A stretch of 64,000 nt of DNA from Vibrio astriarenae (GCF_010587385.1 NZ_CP047476.1:682001-746000); one strand, 5' to 3'; shown: positions 26,493 to 36,097, counted from the first letter of the stretch. Numbers and translations are program-made. Notes: generated by a model not told the origin, from the sequence alone.

Positions 26493-27518
26493 TTACTCGT
26501 CTTTAAACCGAGATTTAATCTCAAGGACCTGTTCACGCATGGAGAGAAAGAGCTCCACTAACATAGGATCAAAGTGCGCTCCTTTCTCTTCTTCGATGAG
26601 CGCGAAAGCTCGTTCATTACTCCACGCTTGCTTGTAAGGTCGCTCTGATGTGAGCGCATCGAACACATCAGCAATAGCCGCAATGCGACCTACCAACGGA
26701 ATATCCTCACCCGTTAAGCCTTTTGGGTATCCTTGCCCGTTGTATTTTTCATGATGCGTCATTGCAATGCTGTAAGCCATTTGCAGAAGCTCTGAGTGAC
26801 TATTGTCACTAAGGATATCGGCACCGATTTCCACGTGAGTTTTCATCACCTCCCACTCTTCATTCGTAAGCTTTCCTTCTTTTAAGAGAATGCCATCAGG
26901 TATGCCTATTTTCCCAATATCATGCATAGGTGCCGCGTTTTTTAGCAAGGTCGCTTCTTTTTCATTCATGCCACAAGCTTGTCCAAGCAAAAAACAATAA
27001 TGAGCCATGCGCATGACATGCATGCCTGTTTCATTATCTTTATATTCTGCGGCTCGACCAAGTCGCTGGATCATCTCTAACTTACTTTGCCGGATCTCTT
27101 TGGTCTGCTCTTCGACTTGAAGGTAAAGTTCTCGTTTTTGGTTGGCGAGAGCGAGATGTGTTTTAACCCTCTGTCGTGCCACCAGAGGCGTAATTGGTTT
27201 AGTAATGTAGTCGACTGCCCCCAGTTGCAAACCACGGATCTCATCTTCTGCAGAAATTTTCGCGGTAACAAAGATAACCGGAATATGAGCGGTATTGGGC
27301 TGACTTTTCAAAATTTCACAAACCTGATAGCCATCCATCTCTGGCATCATAATATCGAGGAGAATCAAGTCAGGTGCAGGCTGTCTTTGAGCAATCTTGA
27401 TCGCAACCTGTCCATTGTTCGCCGCTTTGATTCGGTATTCATCTCCTAGCGCCCCTGCTAAAACCTCAATATTTTCCGGCGTGTCATCAACAACCAATAC
27501 CGTCAACCGATCTACCAT
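26493..27518 (-). CDS. Response regulator with HD-GYP cyclic-di-GMP phosphodiesterase domain
   Basis: 341 residues. An N-terminal receiver (residues 5-125) has VLVVDDTPEN, phosphoacceptor Asp in DLILLDIMMPEMDGYQ and VTAKIS...KPITP. After a short coiled linker the HD-GYP domain shows NAAPMHDIGKIGIPDGIL and MTHHEKYNGQGYPKGLTGEDIP, with the complete metal ligands and GYP-equivalent motif, so it should hydrolyse cyclic di-GMP. No partner kinase is adjacent. Similar REC/HD-GYP proteins regulate motility and biofilm in vibrios. Confidence 0.92.
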   Translation of the reverse strand: MVDRLTVLVVDDTPENIEVLAGALGDEYRIKAANNGQVAIKIAQRQPAPDLILLDIMMPEMDGYQVCEILKSQPNTAHIPVIFVTAKISAEDEIRGLQLGAVDYITKPITPLVARQRVKTHLALANQKRELYLQVEEQTKEIRQSKLEMIQRLGRAAEYKDNETGMHVMRMAHYCFLLGQACGMNEKEATLLKNAAPMHDIGKIGIPDGILLKEGKLTNEEWEVMKTHVEIGADILSDNSHSELLQMAYSIAMTHHEKYNGQGYPKGLTGEDIPLVGRIAAIADVFDALTSERPYKQAWSNERAFALIEEEKGAHFDPMLVELFLSMREQVLEIKSRFKDE

Positions 27519-27629
27519 AAGCGTCTCCTTACACTTGAGTCATAATAAGTGTAGGTGCTCATCCATAGAAATTTGGCGACTTCAAACGTTTTTTCTTTGT
27601 TTAATAGAAAGTTGTGAATTAATACAATT

Positions 27630-28913
27630 CTATTTGAAACGAATTTTCATCGCTTGAGCATTCAAGGTTTTGTTCACCGCATACCCCATTGAAGACACCA
27701 GCATTGAAATATAAGGATCAGCATGACGGTAAAACTGCTTCCAACCGGCGCACAGATAGTTTAACCCGGGCTCACCATCTAACGTCCTCAAAAACCTGTT
27801 TTTCGGGCACTCTCCAAAACAAGCAAATTGATAATCACATTCTCGACATTGTCGGGGAAGTGTTGCCTCTTTGGCATAGCCAAATTTAATCTGCTCTGAT
27901 GAAAACTGCATTTGTTCTAGTGTTTTCTCTTCAATGTTTCCTAGCCGATACTCCGGGTAAACATAATGTTCACACGAAAATACATCGCCATTGTGTTCAA
28001 TGGCTAACCCTTTGCCGCACATTGGTCCCAGTGTGCATAAAGGATTTACTCGCCCCATCCAAGACTCAATCCACGCTTCGAAATAGGGAATATGTACCTG
28101 CCCAACATCGTAAGTAAACCACTCATCAAACACTTCAATGAGGAACCTCCCCCATTGCTCGGCGGAGACACACCAAGGCTCAACAATCGATTGGAGATGA
28201 CTGGGGTCAGCCTCTGGCATCCCCTGATAGACTTGGTCCTCAGAGGACCAGCATTGAGGCGCTGTCTTTCTGAAACTTTTCGTTTCTACTATAGGAATAA
28301 ACTGCATTTGTGGAGACTTAACTTCATCACGGAGAAAGCGGTAAACTTCTATAGGGCTTGCCCCTGAGACATTATTAATACACGTTAGCGTGGCAAAGTT
28401 CACCTTGTGCTTGTGTAAGACTTCAAGCCCTTTCATTGTTTGCCTAAACGTGCCTTTTCCTGAACGGTTGGTACGGTGAGCATTATGAATAAGCTCTGGG
28501 CCATCTAAACTTAGTCCAACTAGGAAGCGATTTTTACTGAGAAATTTTCCCCACTCATCCGTTAACAAAGTCCCATTTGTCTGTAGATTGTTTTCGATTT
28601 TGACACCTTCAGGACAGTACTTTTTTTGAAGTCGAACAACATCACGAAAGAACTTCACTCCTAATAAAGTCGGTTCTCCCCCCTGCCAGTGAAATACAAT
28701 CTCGGGGAAGTTCTGCTGTTCAATATACGACTTGATGTAATGCTCCAACATCTCTTCAGAGAATCGAGCATCTTGTCGTTTTGAGTGTTCAAGCAGCGGT
28801 TGCTTACTTAAGTAATAGCAATAAGTGCAATCAATATTACATTTTGAGCCAATCGGCTTAGTCATAATATTAAGACGTTGCTTCTGTCTTGAATCCTGTT
28901 CCTTCTGCTCCAT
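27630..28913 (-). CDS. Anaerobic sulfatase-maturating enzyme (radical SAM/SPASM)
   Basis: 427 residues. The radical-SAM motif CNIDCTYC (Cys25, 29, 32) comes right after MTKPIGSK; FHWQGGEPTLLG and VGLSLDGPELIHNAHR follow the AnSME pattern. The C-terminal SPASM region holds further cysteines (CTLGPMCGKG, CEHYVYPE, CRECDYQFACFGECPKNR, CAGW) for two auxiliary [4Fe-4S] clusters. The enzyme converts a Cys or Ser of type I sulfatases to formylglycine. No sulfatase gene occurs in this window, so its client is elsewhere, or this member acts on another peptide. Confidence 0.88.
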   Translation of the reverse strand: MEQKEQDSRQKQRLNIMTKPIGSKCNIDCTYCYYLSKQPLLEHSKRQDARFSEEMLEHYIKSYIEQQNFPEIVFHWQGGEPTLLGVKFFRDVVRLQKKYCPEGVKIENNLQTNGTLLTDEWGKFLSKNRFLVGLSLDGPELIHNAHRTNRSGKGTFRQTMKGLEVLHKHKVNFATLTCINNVSGASPIEVYRFLRDEVKSPQMQFIPIVETKSFRKTAPQCWSSEDQVYQGMPEADPSHLQSIVEPWCVSAEQWGRFLIEVFDEWFTYDVGQVHIPYFEAWIESWMGRVNPLCTLGPMCGKGLAIEHNGDVFSCEHYVYPEYRLGNIEEKTLEQMQFSSEQIKFGYAKEATLPRQCRECDYQFACFGECPKNRFLRTLDGEPGLNYLCAGWKQFYRHADPYISMLVSSMGYAVNKTLNAQAMKIRFK

Positions 28914-29213
28914 ATATCACCCGTCACTGAGCTTGACCATATAACCACTCTATTTGAGTGGACTTTCTGCGACAAGTGCAATTATTGAGCAATATTTTAC
29001 GGTGTTAGCTTACTCACATCCCTGCCCCAATCTGTCATTCTTTTACTGAGAATTAACAGGGCGTTTCTATAGACATAATTATGTCAGTTAACGTAAAGAG
29101 GCTTTCTTCTCAGCGTTAGTTTTGGATAAAATACACTGTACAATAAATTTTTGCCCAATGACATTAATCACCGACAAGCTTGGTGAACTAGCAGACATGG
29201 AACATCGAATATC
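28914..29213. other. 300-base gap without a gene
   Basis: The gap separates the divergent radical-SAM and OmpA-lipoprotein genes and must hold both promoters. A single ACAAGTGCAATT at about 28973-28984 resembles one unit of the 7.3-kb repeat but is isolated. I see no RNA gene or terminator. Confidence 0.5.
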
Positions 29214-29864
29214 ATGAACAAAAAATTACTTTGCGTCACCGCCTTAGCATTACCTCTCGTTTTGGCTGGCTGCCAAACTACACGTCAAAACGCGGCAACA
29301 GGTGAGCAAGAAACCAACCGCACAACTTCTGGCGCATTACTTGGCTGTGCGGGCGGTGCTATCGCTGGCGCGATAATTAACAAGGGTAAAGGCGCTGCGA
29401 TCGGCTGTGCGGCAGGCGGAGCAACTGGCGCGTTAGTGGGCTCCAACATGGACAAGCAAGAAGCCGAGCTTCGTCAAGAGTTGCTCAACTCCGGTGTGCA
29501 AATTGAACGAAATGGCGATCGTATTGAATTAATCATCGCCAGCGACATTAGCTTTAATTCTGGCGGTTACGACCTTCAACCCACTATCAAACCTACGCTG
29601 AACAGTATTGCTAAGGTCATGAACCGTTATCCAGAGTCCAACCTTCTGATTGAAGGGCACACAGACTCAACAGGCTCGCTTGAACTCAATGAGTTGCTCG
29701 CTAATGCACGCGCGAATAGTGTTCAAACCGCTCTCACTTCTGCTGGTCTTGAGTTCAATCGCACTCATACGCAAGGTTTTGGCCCACACAAGCCACTATG
29801 TGACAACGCAACGCCTGAGGGCCGAGCATGTAACCGTCGTGTAGAGCTCACAATCTTGAACTAA
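29214..29864 (+). CDS. OmpA-family lipoprotein with glycine-zipper region (YiaD-like)
   Basis: 216 residues. A lipoprotein signal ends at LAGC (Cys19). Residues about 40-80 form a glycine-zipper (GALLGCAGGAIAGAIINKGKGAAIGCAAGGATGALVGSNMD), which may insert into the outer membrane. The C-terminal OmpA-like domain has LLIEGHTDSTGS, N..LANARANSVQTAL and RACNRRVELTI, the residues that bind diaminopimelate of peptidoglycan. It most likely tethers outer membrane to the wall. Monocistronic. Confidence 0.9.
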   Translation: MNKKLLCVTALALPLVLAGCQTTRQNAATGEQETNRTTSGALLGCAGGAIAGAIINKGKGAAIGCAAGGATGALVGSNMDKQEAELRQELLNSGVQIERNGDRIELIIASDISFNSGGYDLQPTIKPTLNSIAKVMNRYPESNLLIEGHTDSTGSLELNELLANARANSVQTALTSAGLEFNRTHTQGFGPHKPLCDNATPEGRACNRRVELTILN

Positions 29865-29880
29865 GTCTTTAAAAGATTGG

Positions 29881-29899
29881 GTCGCTGCCTACCAGCGAC
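29881..29899 (+). other. Hairpin after the OmpA-lipoprotein gene
   Basis: GTCGCTG at 29881-29887 pairs with CAGCGAC at 29893-29899, 16 bases after the stop codon. No T-run follows on the plus strand, so it may stabilise the mRNA end rather than terminate. Confidence 0.5.
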
Positions 29900-29904
29900 T
29901 CAGT

Positions 29905-29931
29905 CAAAAAAAAGCCAGCATTACGCTGGCT
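29905..29931 (-). terminator. Minus-strand Rho-independent terminator without an obvious gene
   Basis: Perfect 7-bp stem AGCCAGC/GCTGGCT (29913-29919 and 29925-29931), loop of 5, then T8 when read on the minus strand. The plus strand lacks a T-run after the stem, so it is directed at minus-strand transcription. Confidence 0.85.
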
Positions 29932-30056
29932 CTAGTACAACTAGGAACAAAATTTTAGTCAAATTAATGCAAATTGACATCAAGTCGGAATTTGATGAAA
30001 CATCCTCGGTTTGCATCAAAGTCACGATACTCTATTACTCACATTCACACCAACTA
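29905..30056 (-). ncRNA. Candidate small RNA (about 150 nt) with its own promoter and terminator
   Basis: On the minus strand a promoter-like pair TTGACG (30091-30086), 17-base spacer, GATAAA (30068-30063) would start RNA near 30056. It would end at a very clear terminator: AGCCAGC/GCTGGCT stem (29913-29931) followed on the minus strand by eight T (29912-29905). No minus-strand gene lies within the 900 bases that could use this terminator except the distant MATE gene. No open frame of note is inside. The promoter match is by eye. Confidence 0.35.
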
Positions 30057-30292
30057 ATCCTTTTTATCATCAAGATAAACCTTTCCGTCAAATTGTTAAC
30101 CAAACACATTTTGGAATGCCAATTTGTGAAATTGATCGACCAATAATTCGGAAATCAATGCTAGTTTAAGTCATAGGTTGACCATTATCTTCGCCAAATT
30201 TCTGTAGCTCTTGGAGTAACTGCGCGCTTATGCAGTTAAGAGTTATTTCTCTTTGACATTACGTTGAATTAAATAACGAACAAGGAAACAAC

Positions 30293-30799
30293 ATGAAAAA
30301 CAGCAATCAAAACAGCGCACTCCTTGCTTGGTGTGCAGGACTCGCCCTTTGTATCCCTTTTGCAGTCAACGCTTCAGAGATCGTTGTACAAGCTGAGCAA
30401 TTCAGTTACGTCGAAGGTGACTTTGCTGACGGTCAACCCAAACCCATCAGCACGTATTCTGTAAAAGGAACCAAAGCTATCAACTACGTCAACCGAGGTG
30501 ATTATGCGGGTTATACCATTGAGGTTCCGGAGTCTGGTGACTACACAGTGACCTACTTTGCCGGAACCGATATGGACAGTGGAACGGGCATATCATTACA
30601 AATTGAACAAGACGGTGTTTGGAAGACCTATGCGACCGCGAGCGTACCAAAATCTGGGTGGGACAACTTCAAGCCAATCAGTTCAAATGAGAAAATACCA
30701 TTACCAAAAGGTGAGCAGAAGATCAGAATCCTTGCCTCCGGTACTAATGACTGGCAATGGAATTTGAGTCATTTTAATTTAGCAAAAGTAGCTGATTAG
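30293..30799 (+). CDS. Secreted single-domain CBM6-like carbohydrate-binding protein
   Basis: 168 residues: signal peptide to about residue 27 (CIPFAVNASE), then one beta-sandwich module resembling carbohydrate-binding module family 6: VVQAEQFSYVEG at the start, INYVNRGDYAGYTIEVPESGDYTVTYFAGT in the middle and GTNDWQWNLSHFNL at the end (aromatic residues Tyr and Trp that would stack on sugar). No catalytic domain is attached and the protein ends after the module. CBM6 usually binds agar, carrageenan, xylan or beta-glucan chains. A free module may deliver or sense polysaccharide. The assignment is by pattern and moderately sure. Confidence 0.75.
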   Translation: MKNSNQNSALLAWCAGLALCIPFAVNASEIVVQAEQFSYVEGDFADGQPKPISTYSVKGTKAINYVNRGDYAGYTIEVPESGDYTVTYFAGTDMDSGTGISLQIEQDGVWKTYATASVPKSGWDNFKPISSNEKIPLPKGEQKIRILASGTNDWQWNLSHFNLAKVAD

Positions 30800-30817
30800 T
30801 CTTGTTAGGTAGTTTAA

Positions 30818-30849
30818 CGTGCAGCTAATGCTTGATGCCTAGCTGCACG
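30818..30849. terminator. Possible bidirectional terminator
   Basis: CGTGCAGCTA (30818-30827) and TAGCTGCACG (30840-30849) form a perfect 10-bp stem between the converging CBM6-like and MATE genes. T-runs are absent on both sides, so efficiency is uncertain. Confidence 0.55.
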
Positions 30850-30860
30850 AACAACAAGAG

Positions 30861-32174
30861 CTATGCTTCACACTTCTCTTTAACCTGCCCTATCGAAGGG
30901 TATAAAAAGACAAAGCGACCTACATAGAACAAGGTAAATGCCAGCCATAAGCCGTGATTGCCCCATAAGTTTACCGCCAAATGTTGAACGACAAGAAAAA
31001 CAACCAGCGTAATGAAGCTTGAGTTGCGCACTGGTCTCGTCGTGCCCGTACCTGTAAAGATCCCGTAAAAAGTCAAACCATAACCGGCAACCAAAGGAAA
31101 AACCAACAACCAAAGTGACAGACCGCTGTACATTTCAATCAGTTCTGGGATAGACGTGAACAACAGCACAATCTGATAGTGGAACACAAAAGTGAACACG
31201 GTAAGGGCGATAATGAAGCCTGTGGTCCACTGTGTATTCAGTTTAATGACTCGGTCCAACAATTGAGGACTCTTTTGACCAACGGCTTTACCCGCAAAGA
31301 CGCTTGATGCATTCGCCACGCCATCAAACATATAGCTGATGAGAAACGTCACCTGCATCAGAATCGCATTGGTTGCCAATGTGTCTGCACCCAGTTGAGA
31401 CCCTATACGGGCCATCATATTGAAGAAGATCAAAATGCAGACCGTGCGCAACAAGAGGTCGACGTTAGAAGACATAATTACTTTTAAGTCTTTCTGCCCT
31501 ATATTGGATTTCTTGAGGGCGTCAAACACAGAGAATTGGCACGTACGCATCACCAGTGTCATACCAATGGCGAAAGTGGTCACTTGAGCTATCAAACTTG
31601 CGTAAGCTACACCTGCAACGCCCATATCAAAGTACATAACGAATACAACGTCTAACACTATGTTAAGCACGTTACCAAACACTTGTGTGTATAGCGTCTC
31701 TTTCGCTTTTGCCTGGCCCATTAACCATCCAATAATGGTGTAATTGAGCAGCACAAACGGCGCACCGAATATTAGGATGTCGAAATAGACTTTTGCATTT
31801 TCCGCAACCAGCGCTTCTGGCTCGATCACCCATTGCGCACCACTCCATATTAAGGACTGAAGCAGGATAAACATGCACCCTACCGCTAGCGCTAAAATAA
31901 ACGGTCTGAACAAACTGTTCGCTTGCTCTTGGTGATCGCCTTTACCAAGAGCGATCGCACTTTGGCCTGTGGTACTGACTCGAAAGAAACCAAACAACCA
32001 ATACATGGTGTTCATAATGACAGTGCCAATAGCAACACCACCAATCATCTCGGCGAAACCGAGTTTACCAATGACCGCCGTATCAACCGCTCCCAAAAGT
32101 GGCTGAGTCACCGTTGATACGATGAAAGGGAAAGCAATCTTTAAGTAGTCTTTATGAGTTAACGTCATACTCAT
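30861..32174 (-). CDS. MATE family efflux transporter (DinF-like)
   Basis: 437 residues, twelve membrane helices, two related halves. The N-terminus (YLKIAFPFIVSTVTQPLLGAVDTAVIGKLG) and later AVGQKSPQLLDR and YGIFTGTGTTRPVRNS match the DinF/MATE family. These antiporters use sodium or proton gradients to export cationic drugs or metabolites. It stands alone; the substrate cannot be predicted. Confidence 0.88.
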   Translation of the reverse strand: MSMTLTHKDYLKIAFPFIVSTVTQPLLGAVDTAVIGKLGFAEMIGGVAIGTVIMNTMYWLFGFFRVSTTGQSAIALGKGDHQEQANSLFRPFILALAVGCMFILLQSLIWSGAQWVIEPEALVAENAKVYFDILIFGAPFVLLNYTIIGWLMGQAKAKETLYTQVFGNVLNIVLDVVFVMYFDMGVAGVAYASLIAQVTTFAIGMTLVMRTCQFSVFDALKKSNIGQKDLKVIMSSNVDLLLRTVCILIFFNMMARIGSQLGADTLATNAILMQVTFLISYMFDGVANASSVFAGKAVGQKSPQLLDRVIKLNTQWTTGFIIALTVFTFVFHYQIVLLFTSIPELIEMYSGLSLWLLVFPLVAGYGLTFYGIFTGTGTTRPVRNSSFITLVVFLVVQHLAVNLWGNHGLWLAFTLFYVGRFVFLYPSIGQVKEKCEA

Positions 32175-32413
32175 TCTATTTTTATCTCTGATGGATACAG
32201 TTAGTAATCAGTAGCCTTGAGGCTTTGTCTTGAACTAGGTGACTACTAGGACTGAGGGTATTTGGCGCCATTATGCTAAAAATCCAAAGCAACACCGATG
32301 TGCCTTTACAATTAAGCAGGGGGCGAACCACAAAGGTAAGAACAATACTCATTTACATGCGGTTATTCAAGCTTCAGTCACGAAATAAAGGGCTATGACC
32401 ACTGTGAAAAGAC

Positions 32414-34840
32414 TCAGGCAACCGTCGTTTCTGAGGTTAGAGACGCAAACCACTGCTCATCAACTTTCTGTAGCAGCATTTCACGTTTAAATGGTTTGGG
32501 TAGATAGTCATCCATACCGCACTCGAAGCAACGTTTCACATCGTCATCAAGCACTGATGCAGTCAACGCAATGATGTGTGTAGGAGGCAGCTGAAGGGTT
32601 TGTTCATAGAGCCTGATCTGTTCCGTGGCACCAAAACCATCGACGTTAGGCATCATACAGTCCATTAATATCAAGCCTATGGTTTGATGATGCTCTTTAT
32701 ACAAGTCAATCGCCTCTTGTCCATCGTTCGCGATGAGGTATTGAATACCGAGCTTATCCAGATTAACACACACAACTTTCTGGTTAACTCTATTGTCCTC
32801 TACGATAAGCACCTGTCTACGAGTGTCTGATGCACGTACACTTTCGGCCTCACTGGGCTGCCCTCTGTCTTGAATAGACTTGACCATACTAAGCAACCTA
32901 GAGCCCAGTAACGGCAATGTGATATATCCTGACAAGAAATCACAATCGCCGGGCGTTTCAGTGAGGTTGTCAGTGACTAAAACCAAACTCGCATCATGTA
33001 AACGAGAGTGGAGCTTACGGGCCAAATAGACATCCTCAGTAAAGATAATCGCATCACTATCTTTAGGCATGACGGCAGAATGTAGGGGTTCCAATGTTGG
33101 ATTGAAACCGAAACGGAAAAGATCGTCGAGCAACAACTTAGAGGGTGAGTCCGAATAATAGATAATTGGTTGGTCGTGTCTTTTCGCTTCAGGTTGCGGC
33201 GTGTCAGAAACGGTCAATGTAAAACTAAAACAACTCCCCTCACCTTTCTGTGATACTACGTCAATCGAGCCACCCATAATTTCTACCATTTTTGAGGAAA
33301 TGCTTAACCCCAACCCTGTACCTCCCCTATTTGTTGCCGTTGTCGACTCCTCCTGAGAAAACTCGTCGAAAATATAAGCTTGCTTGTCCTGTGCAATACC
33401 GATACCTGTATCCGAGACTGATAATTCGATGACACACTCTTCCCCCATTTGAGAACGCCTTGTGGCGGCAAATTGAATGCTACCTTCATCAGTAAACTTA
33501 ATCGCATTGGAAGCGAAGTTCATCAATACTTGCCGAACTTTGTTCTCATCAACATAAATAAACTCCGGCAGTTCATCGTCAATTTTAATGTCTAACTTGA
33601 TCTGGTTTTGGTATGCCTTGGAAGCAATCAAAGTGGCACTGTCGAACAATAACTCGCGAAGGTCCGTGGTGTGGGGATTAATCTCTAACTTTCCAGACTC
33701 AATCTTAGAGAGGTCAAGTACATCATTTATCAGCATCAATAGCGTTTGTGAAGAAGTATTGATGGTGTTCAAACAGTCTTTTTGCTCAGCAGATAACTTT
33801 GTCTCCGCAAGTATTTCCGACATGCCAATCACACCATTGAGCGGCGTACGTATCTCATGTGACATATTTGCAAGAAACGCACTTTTGGCCCGATTCGCTG
33901 TCTTTTCTTTCTCTTTAGAAACCAACAACTGCTGCTCTAAGCGACTGGCTCGCCAAAATATATAAAACAGAACAAGCAGGGTTGTGACACCCAAGGCACC
34001 CGTTGATATGTGTCGATACCACTCAACTTGCTTAAGACTCATCGACAGCTGTTTAGGCGCTTCGATAAATAACAGGCTCAGCTCATCCTCCACCTGATGA
34101 ATACTGCGCATCAAATCACCTTGAAGCCCTTGCTCCGGTGTCACCCCAACACTCGTCAAAACACGTTGTAAGCGCCAAAATTGACGAGCGAAATTATTGA
34201 ACGATGCCTTTGTCGTAATGGTGCGAGAATTTAACTCAATTTCCTTTTGAATCGCTAACAGAACCTGCTTTATCTGCTCCAGAGTATCGGGTTGGTAATG
34301 AGTAAAGTATTGATACATCAAATCTTGTGTATCAATAGCCAGCGCATCCAGTTTTTCGTTATCCACTTGCAAAACGATCTCTTCAAGCGTGATGGCCGCC
34401 TTTTTTAACTTTTCAATTAAGCCGTCACCTTCACCGTCCCCATGGATATTGCTCAGCTCCATCGCTAGCAGGGTGTAAGACTTAAAATACTCTTCTAAAT
34501 GAGTAATTGTACTTGGGTAATCAAATGAGACCGATAATTTGTTTGCTACGATTTTGCTGTCGATGTCCGTCAATAATTCTATGAGCTGAACCTGCCGCTC
34601 ATCAATCGCCTCCTGCCAAAATGAACTTCGAGTAGCAATGTATTGCTGCTCCGCGCGACGAACAGACAACATTGTGGAAGAGGCCTGAGATATGCTGAGT
34701 TGCAAATCGACGATTTCACGCTCCCGCTCCTTGAGCAAATTACTTGCATAAAGATAAATCGCTAGAAAAAAGGCAATCGCGATTGAGCCTCGAAATACAA
34801 TGGATTTTATCGATTGCTTGCCTTTTTTCTTATTCGTCAT
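32414..34840 (-). CDS. Hybrid sensor histidine kinase with degenerate and active receiver domains
   Basis: 808 residues. Two membrane helices (about 16-32 and 285-303) enclose a 250-residue helical periplasmic sensor. Then the dimerisation H-box ([19 protein letters not shown], near residue 330), catalytic domain ([55 protein letters not shown]), a receiver-like segment of about 100 residues without a usable phosphoacceptor (starting [13 protein letters not shown]), and a true C-terminal receiver ([13 protein letters not shown], Asp in [15 protein letters not shown]). No Hpt domain and no adjacent response regulator, so phosphotransfer partners are elsewhere. Confidence 0.9.
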   Translation of the reverse strand: MTNKKKGKQSIKSIVFRGSIAIAFFLAIYLYASNLLKEREREIVDLQLSISQASSTMLSVRRAEQQYIATRSSFWQEAIDERQVQLIELLTDIDSKIVANKLSVSFDYPSTITHLEEYFKSYTLLAMELSNIHGDGEGDGLIEKLKKAAITLEEIVLQVDNEKLDALAIDTQDLMYQYFTHYQPDTLEQIKQVLLAIQKEIELNSRTITTKASFNNFARQFWRLQRVLTSVGVTPEQGLQGDLMRSIHQVEDELSLLFIEAPKQLSMSLKQVEWYRHISTGALGVTTLLVLFYIFWRASRLEQQLLVSKEKEKTANRAKSAFLANMSHEIRTPLNGVIGMSEILAETKLSAEQKDCLNTINTSSQTLLMLINDVLDLSKIESGKLEINPHTTDLRELLFDSATLIASKAYQNQIKLDIKIDDELPEFIYVDENKVRQVLMNFASNAIKFTDEGSIQFAATRRSQMGEECVIELSVSDTGIGIAQDKQAYIFDEFSQEESTTATNRGGTGLGLSISSKMVEIMGGSIDVVSQKGEGSCFSFTLTVSDTPQPEAKRHDQPIIYYSDSPSKLLLDDLFRFGFNPTLEPLHSAVMPKDSDAIIFTEDVYLARKLHSRLHDASLVLVTDNLTETPGDCDFLSGYITLPLLGSRLLSMVKSIQDRGQPSEAESVRASDTRRQVLIVEDNRVNQKVVCVNLDKLGIQYLIANDGQEAIDLYKEHHQTIGLILMDCMMPNVDGFGATEQIRLYEQTLQLPPTHIIALTASVLDDDVKRCFECGMDDYLPKPFKREMLLQKVDEQWFASLTSETTVA

Positions 34841-34955
34841 TTGCGCCTAGCCTAAGTCACCCTCTATCAATAGGTTTAGGCTATTTTGATCTAATTAACG
34901 AATGTTTTAAGCGTAAGATATGAACAACTTAACGACCTAGTCGTTTTGAAAGCGA

Positions 34956-35380
34956 CTAATCGCTAACATGCACTTCGACATAATGTGACTTGAGAAACTC
35001 AATATCAAATTGAGAAACGCCACTATCCGTTAGCAATATGTCGATATTATCTGTCTTGCCAATGGTTGAGGGATAAATCTGCCCAAACTTACTCGAGTCA
35101 GTCAACACAATATTACGACGATTTTTTGCAAGAATGGTTTCTGCTATTTCTGCTCTCATCATGTCTCGGCTGGTGAAACCTGTATCTTGGTCAAATCCGT
35201 CGACTCCCAAGAACGCGGTACTAAAATGAATGTTCTCAATACAAAGCTTAGTGAGAGGCCCAACTAAACTCTCGCCCTGATGCTGATAGACGCCACCCAA
35301 TAAAATGATGTTGGCTGACGTATTACGAATGAGGTGAGCAATATGGGCAGACGGCGTAATGATGGTCACATCCCCACGTT
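34956..35380 (-). pseudogene. DeoR-type regulator, 5'-truncated remnant
   Basis: Only the C-terminal sensor domain remains (about 140 residues): DVTIITPSAHIAHLIRNTSANIILLGG, LGVDGFDQDTGFTSRDMMRAEIAETIL, NIVLTDSSKFGQ, DILLTDSG. The N-terminal DeoR HTH is missing. At about 35378-35384 the frame runs straight into the truncated aldolase gene on the other strand, leaving no intergenic region. The first possible start in the remnant is a GTG at 35369. A deletion that removed the shared promoter region and both 5' ends explains the arrangement best. Confidence 0.85.
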
Positions 35381-35845
35381 GAGGAAGCGCGACAAATTAA
35401 TGAACTTCCTTACGATATGGTTGTGAAGGTACCTGCTACAGAGACTGGTCTAGCGGCTATTAAACTGATGAAAGAACAAGGTATTACTGTGCTTGCGACC
35501 GCTATCTACTCGGCACAACAGGGATTTTTTGTAGCGTTGTGTGGAGCCGATTAACTAGCCCCTTACGTCAGCCGTATTGATGCGATGAATGGAAATGGCG
35601 TCGAGGTCGTTGCTGACCTACAACTTCTACTCGACCAGTACGCGCTACCCGCAAAAATTCTCGCAGCCAGCTTTAAAAACACTCAACAAGCAATGGAAGT
35701 GATGAAACTCGGCATTGAAGCCATCACTCTGCCCGTTGATGCCGCTGCTCAAATGTTTGCCCACCCGGCAGTGGCCCCTGCAGTCGAACAGTTTGCAAAA
35801 GACTGGAATGAAACTTTTGGCAATAAGCTTTCATTTGAAAGCTAA
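35378..35845 (+). pseudogene. Fructose-6-phosphate aldolase (FSA/TalC-like) remnant with in-frame stop
   Basis: The reading frame (E-E-A-R-Q-I-N-E-L-P-Y-D-M-V-V-K-V-P-A-T...) matches the FsaA/FsaB/transaldolase-like family from about a third of the way in, including the Schiff-base lysine in VVKVPAT. The N-terminal strands are gone, cut at the junction with the DeoR remnant. A TAA stop (35552-35554) interrupts where the family has GAEYVAPYV; reading on, LAPYVSRIDA..., KILAASFK and ITLPVDAAAQM continue to a natural stop at 35843. The piece after the stop could begin at ATG 35585 but would be non-functional alone. Confidence 0.88.
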
Positions 35846-35853
35846 CTGAAAAC

Positions 35854-35891
35854 AACCGCTCGCTTTGTTCATCCAACCGAGCGGTTTCTTC
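35854..35891 (+). terminator. Terminator after the aldolase pseudogene
   Basis: AACCGCTCG (35854-35862) pairs with CGAGCGGTT (35878-35886) and the strand continues TTCTTCC. This fits the end of the former aldolase transcript. The rest of the gap to 36158 (about 270 bases) holds an imperfect inverted repeat at 36098-36117 and otherwise nothing I can name. Confidence 0.7.
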
Positions 35892-36097
35892 CAGTTTAAC
35901 TCCATTCCTTAAATCTCAAACATCTCCCTTTTACCGCTTGCTATCAATCTCACTCAAGTTATTTTCCAAGCTTAATATATTGAAAATATTGAGATTTCAT
36001 TCTGCCATTCTTGAATACTCACCAGGTTACTAAAAGTTAACTAATTGCACTATCTCCCTAGGTAACCATAATAAACCACAACATCAAGCAACAATTC

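Noticed and set aside
35585..35845. Independent 86-residue gene
   Set aside because: It is the C-terminal piece of the interrupted aldolase frame; the same frame continues upstream through a stop codon.
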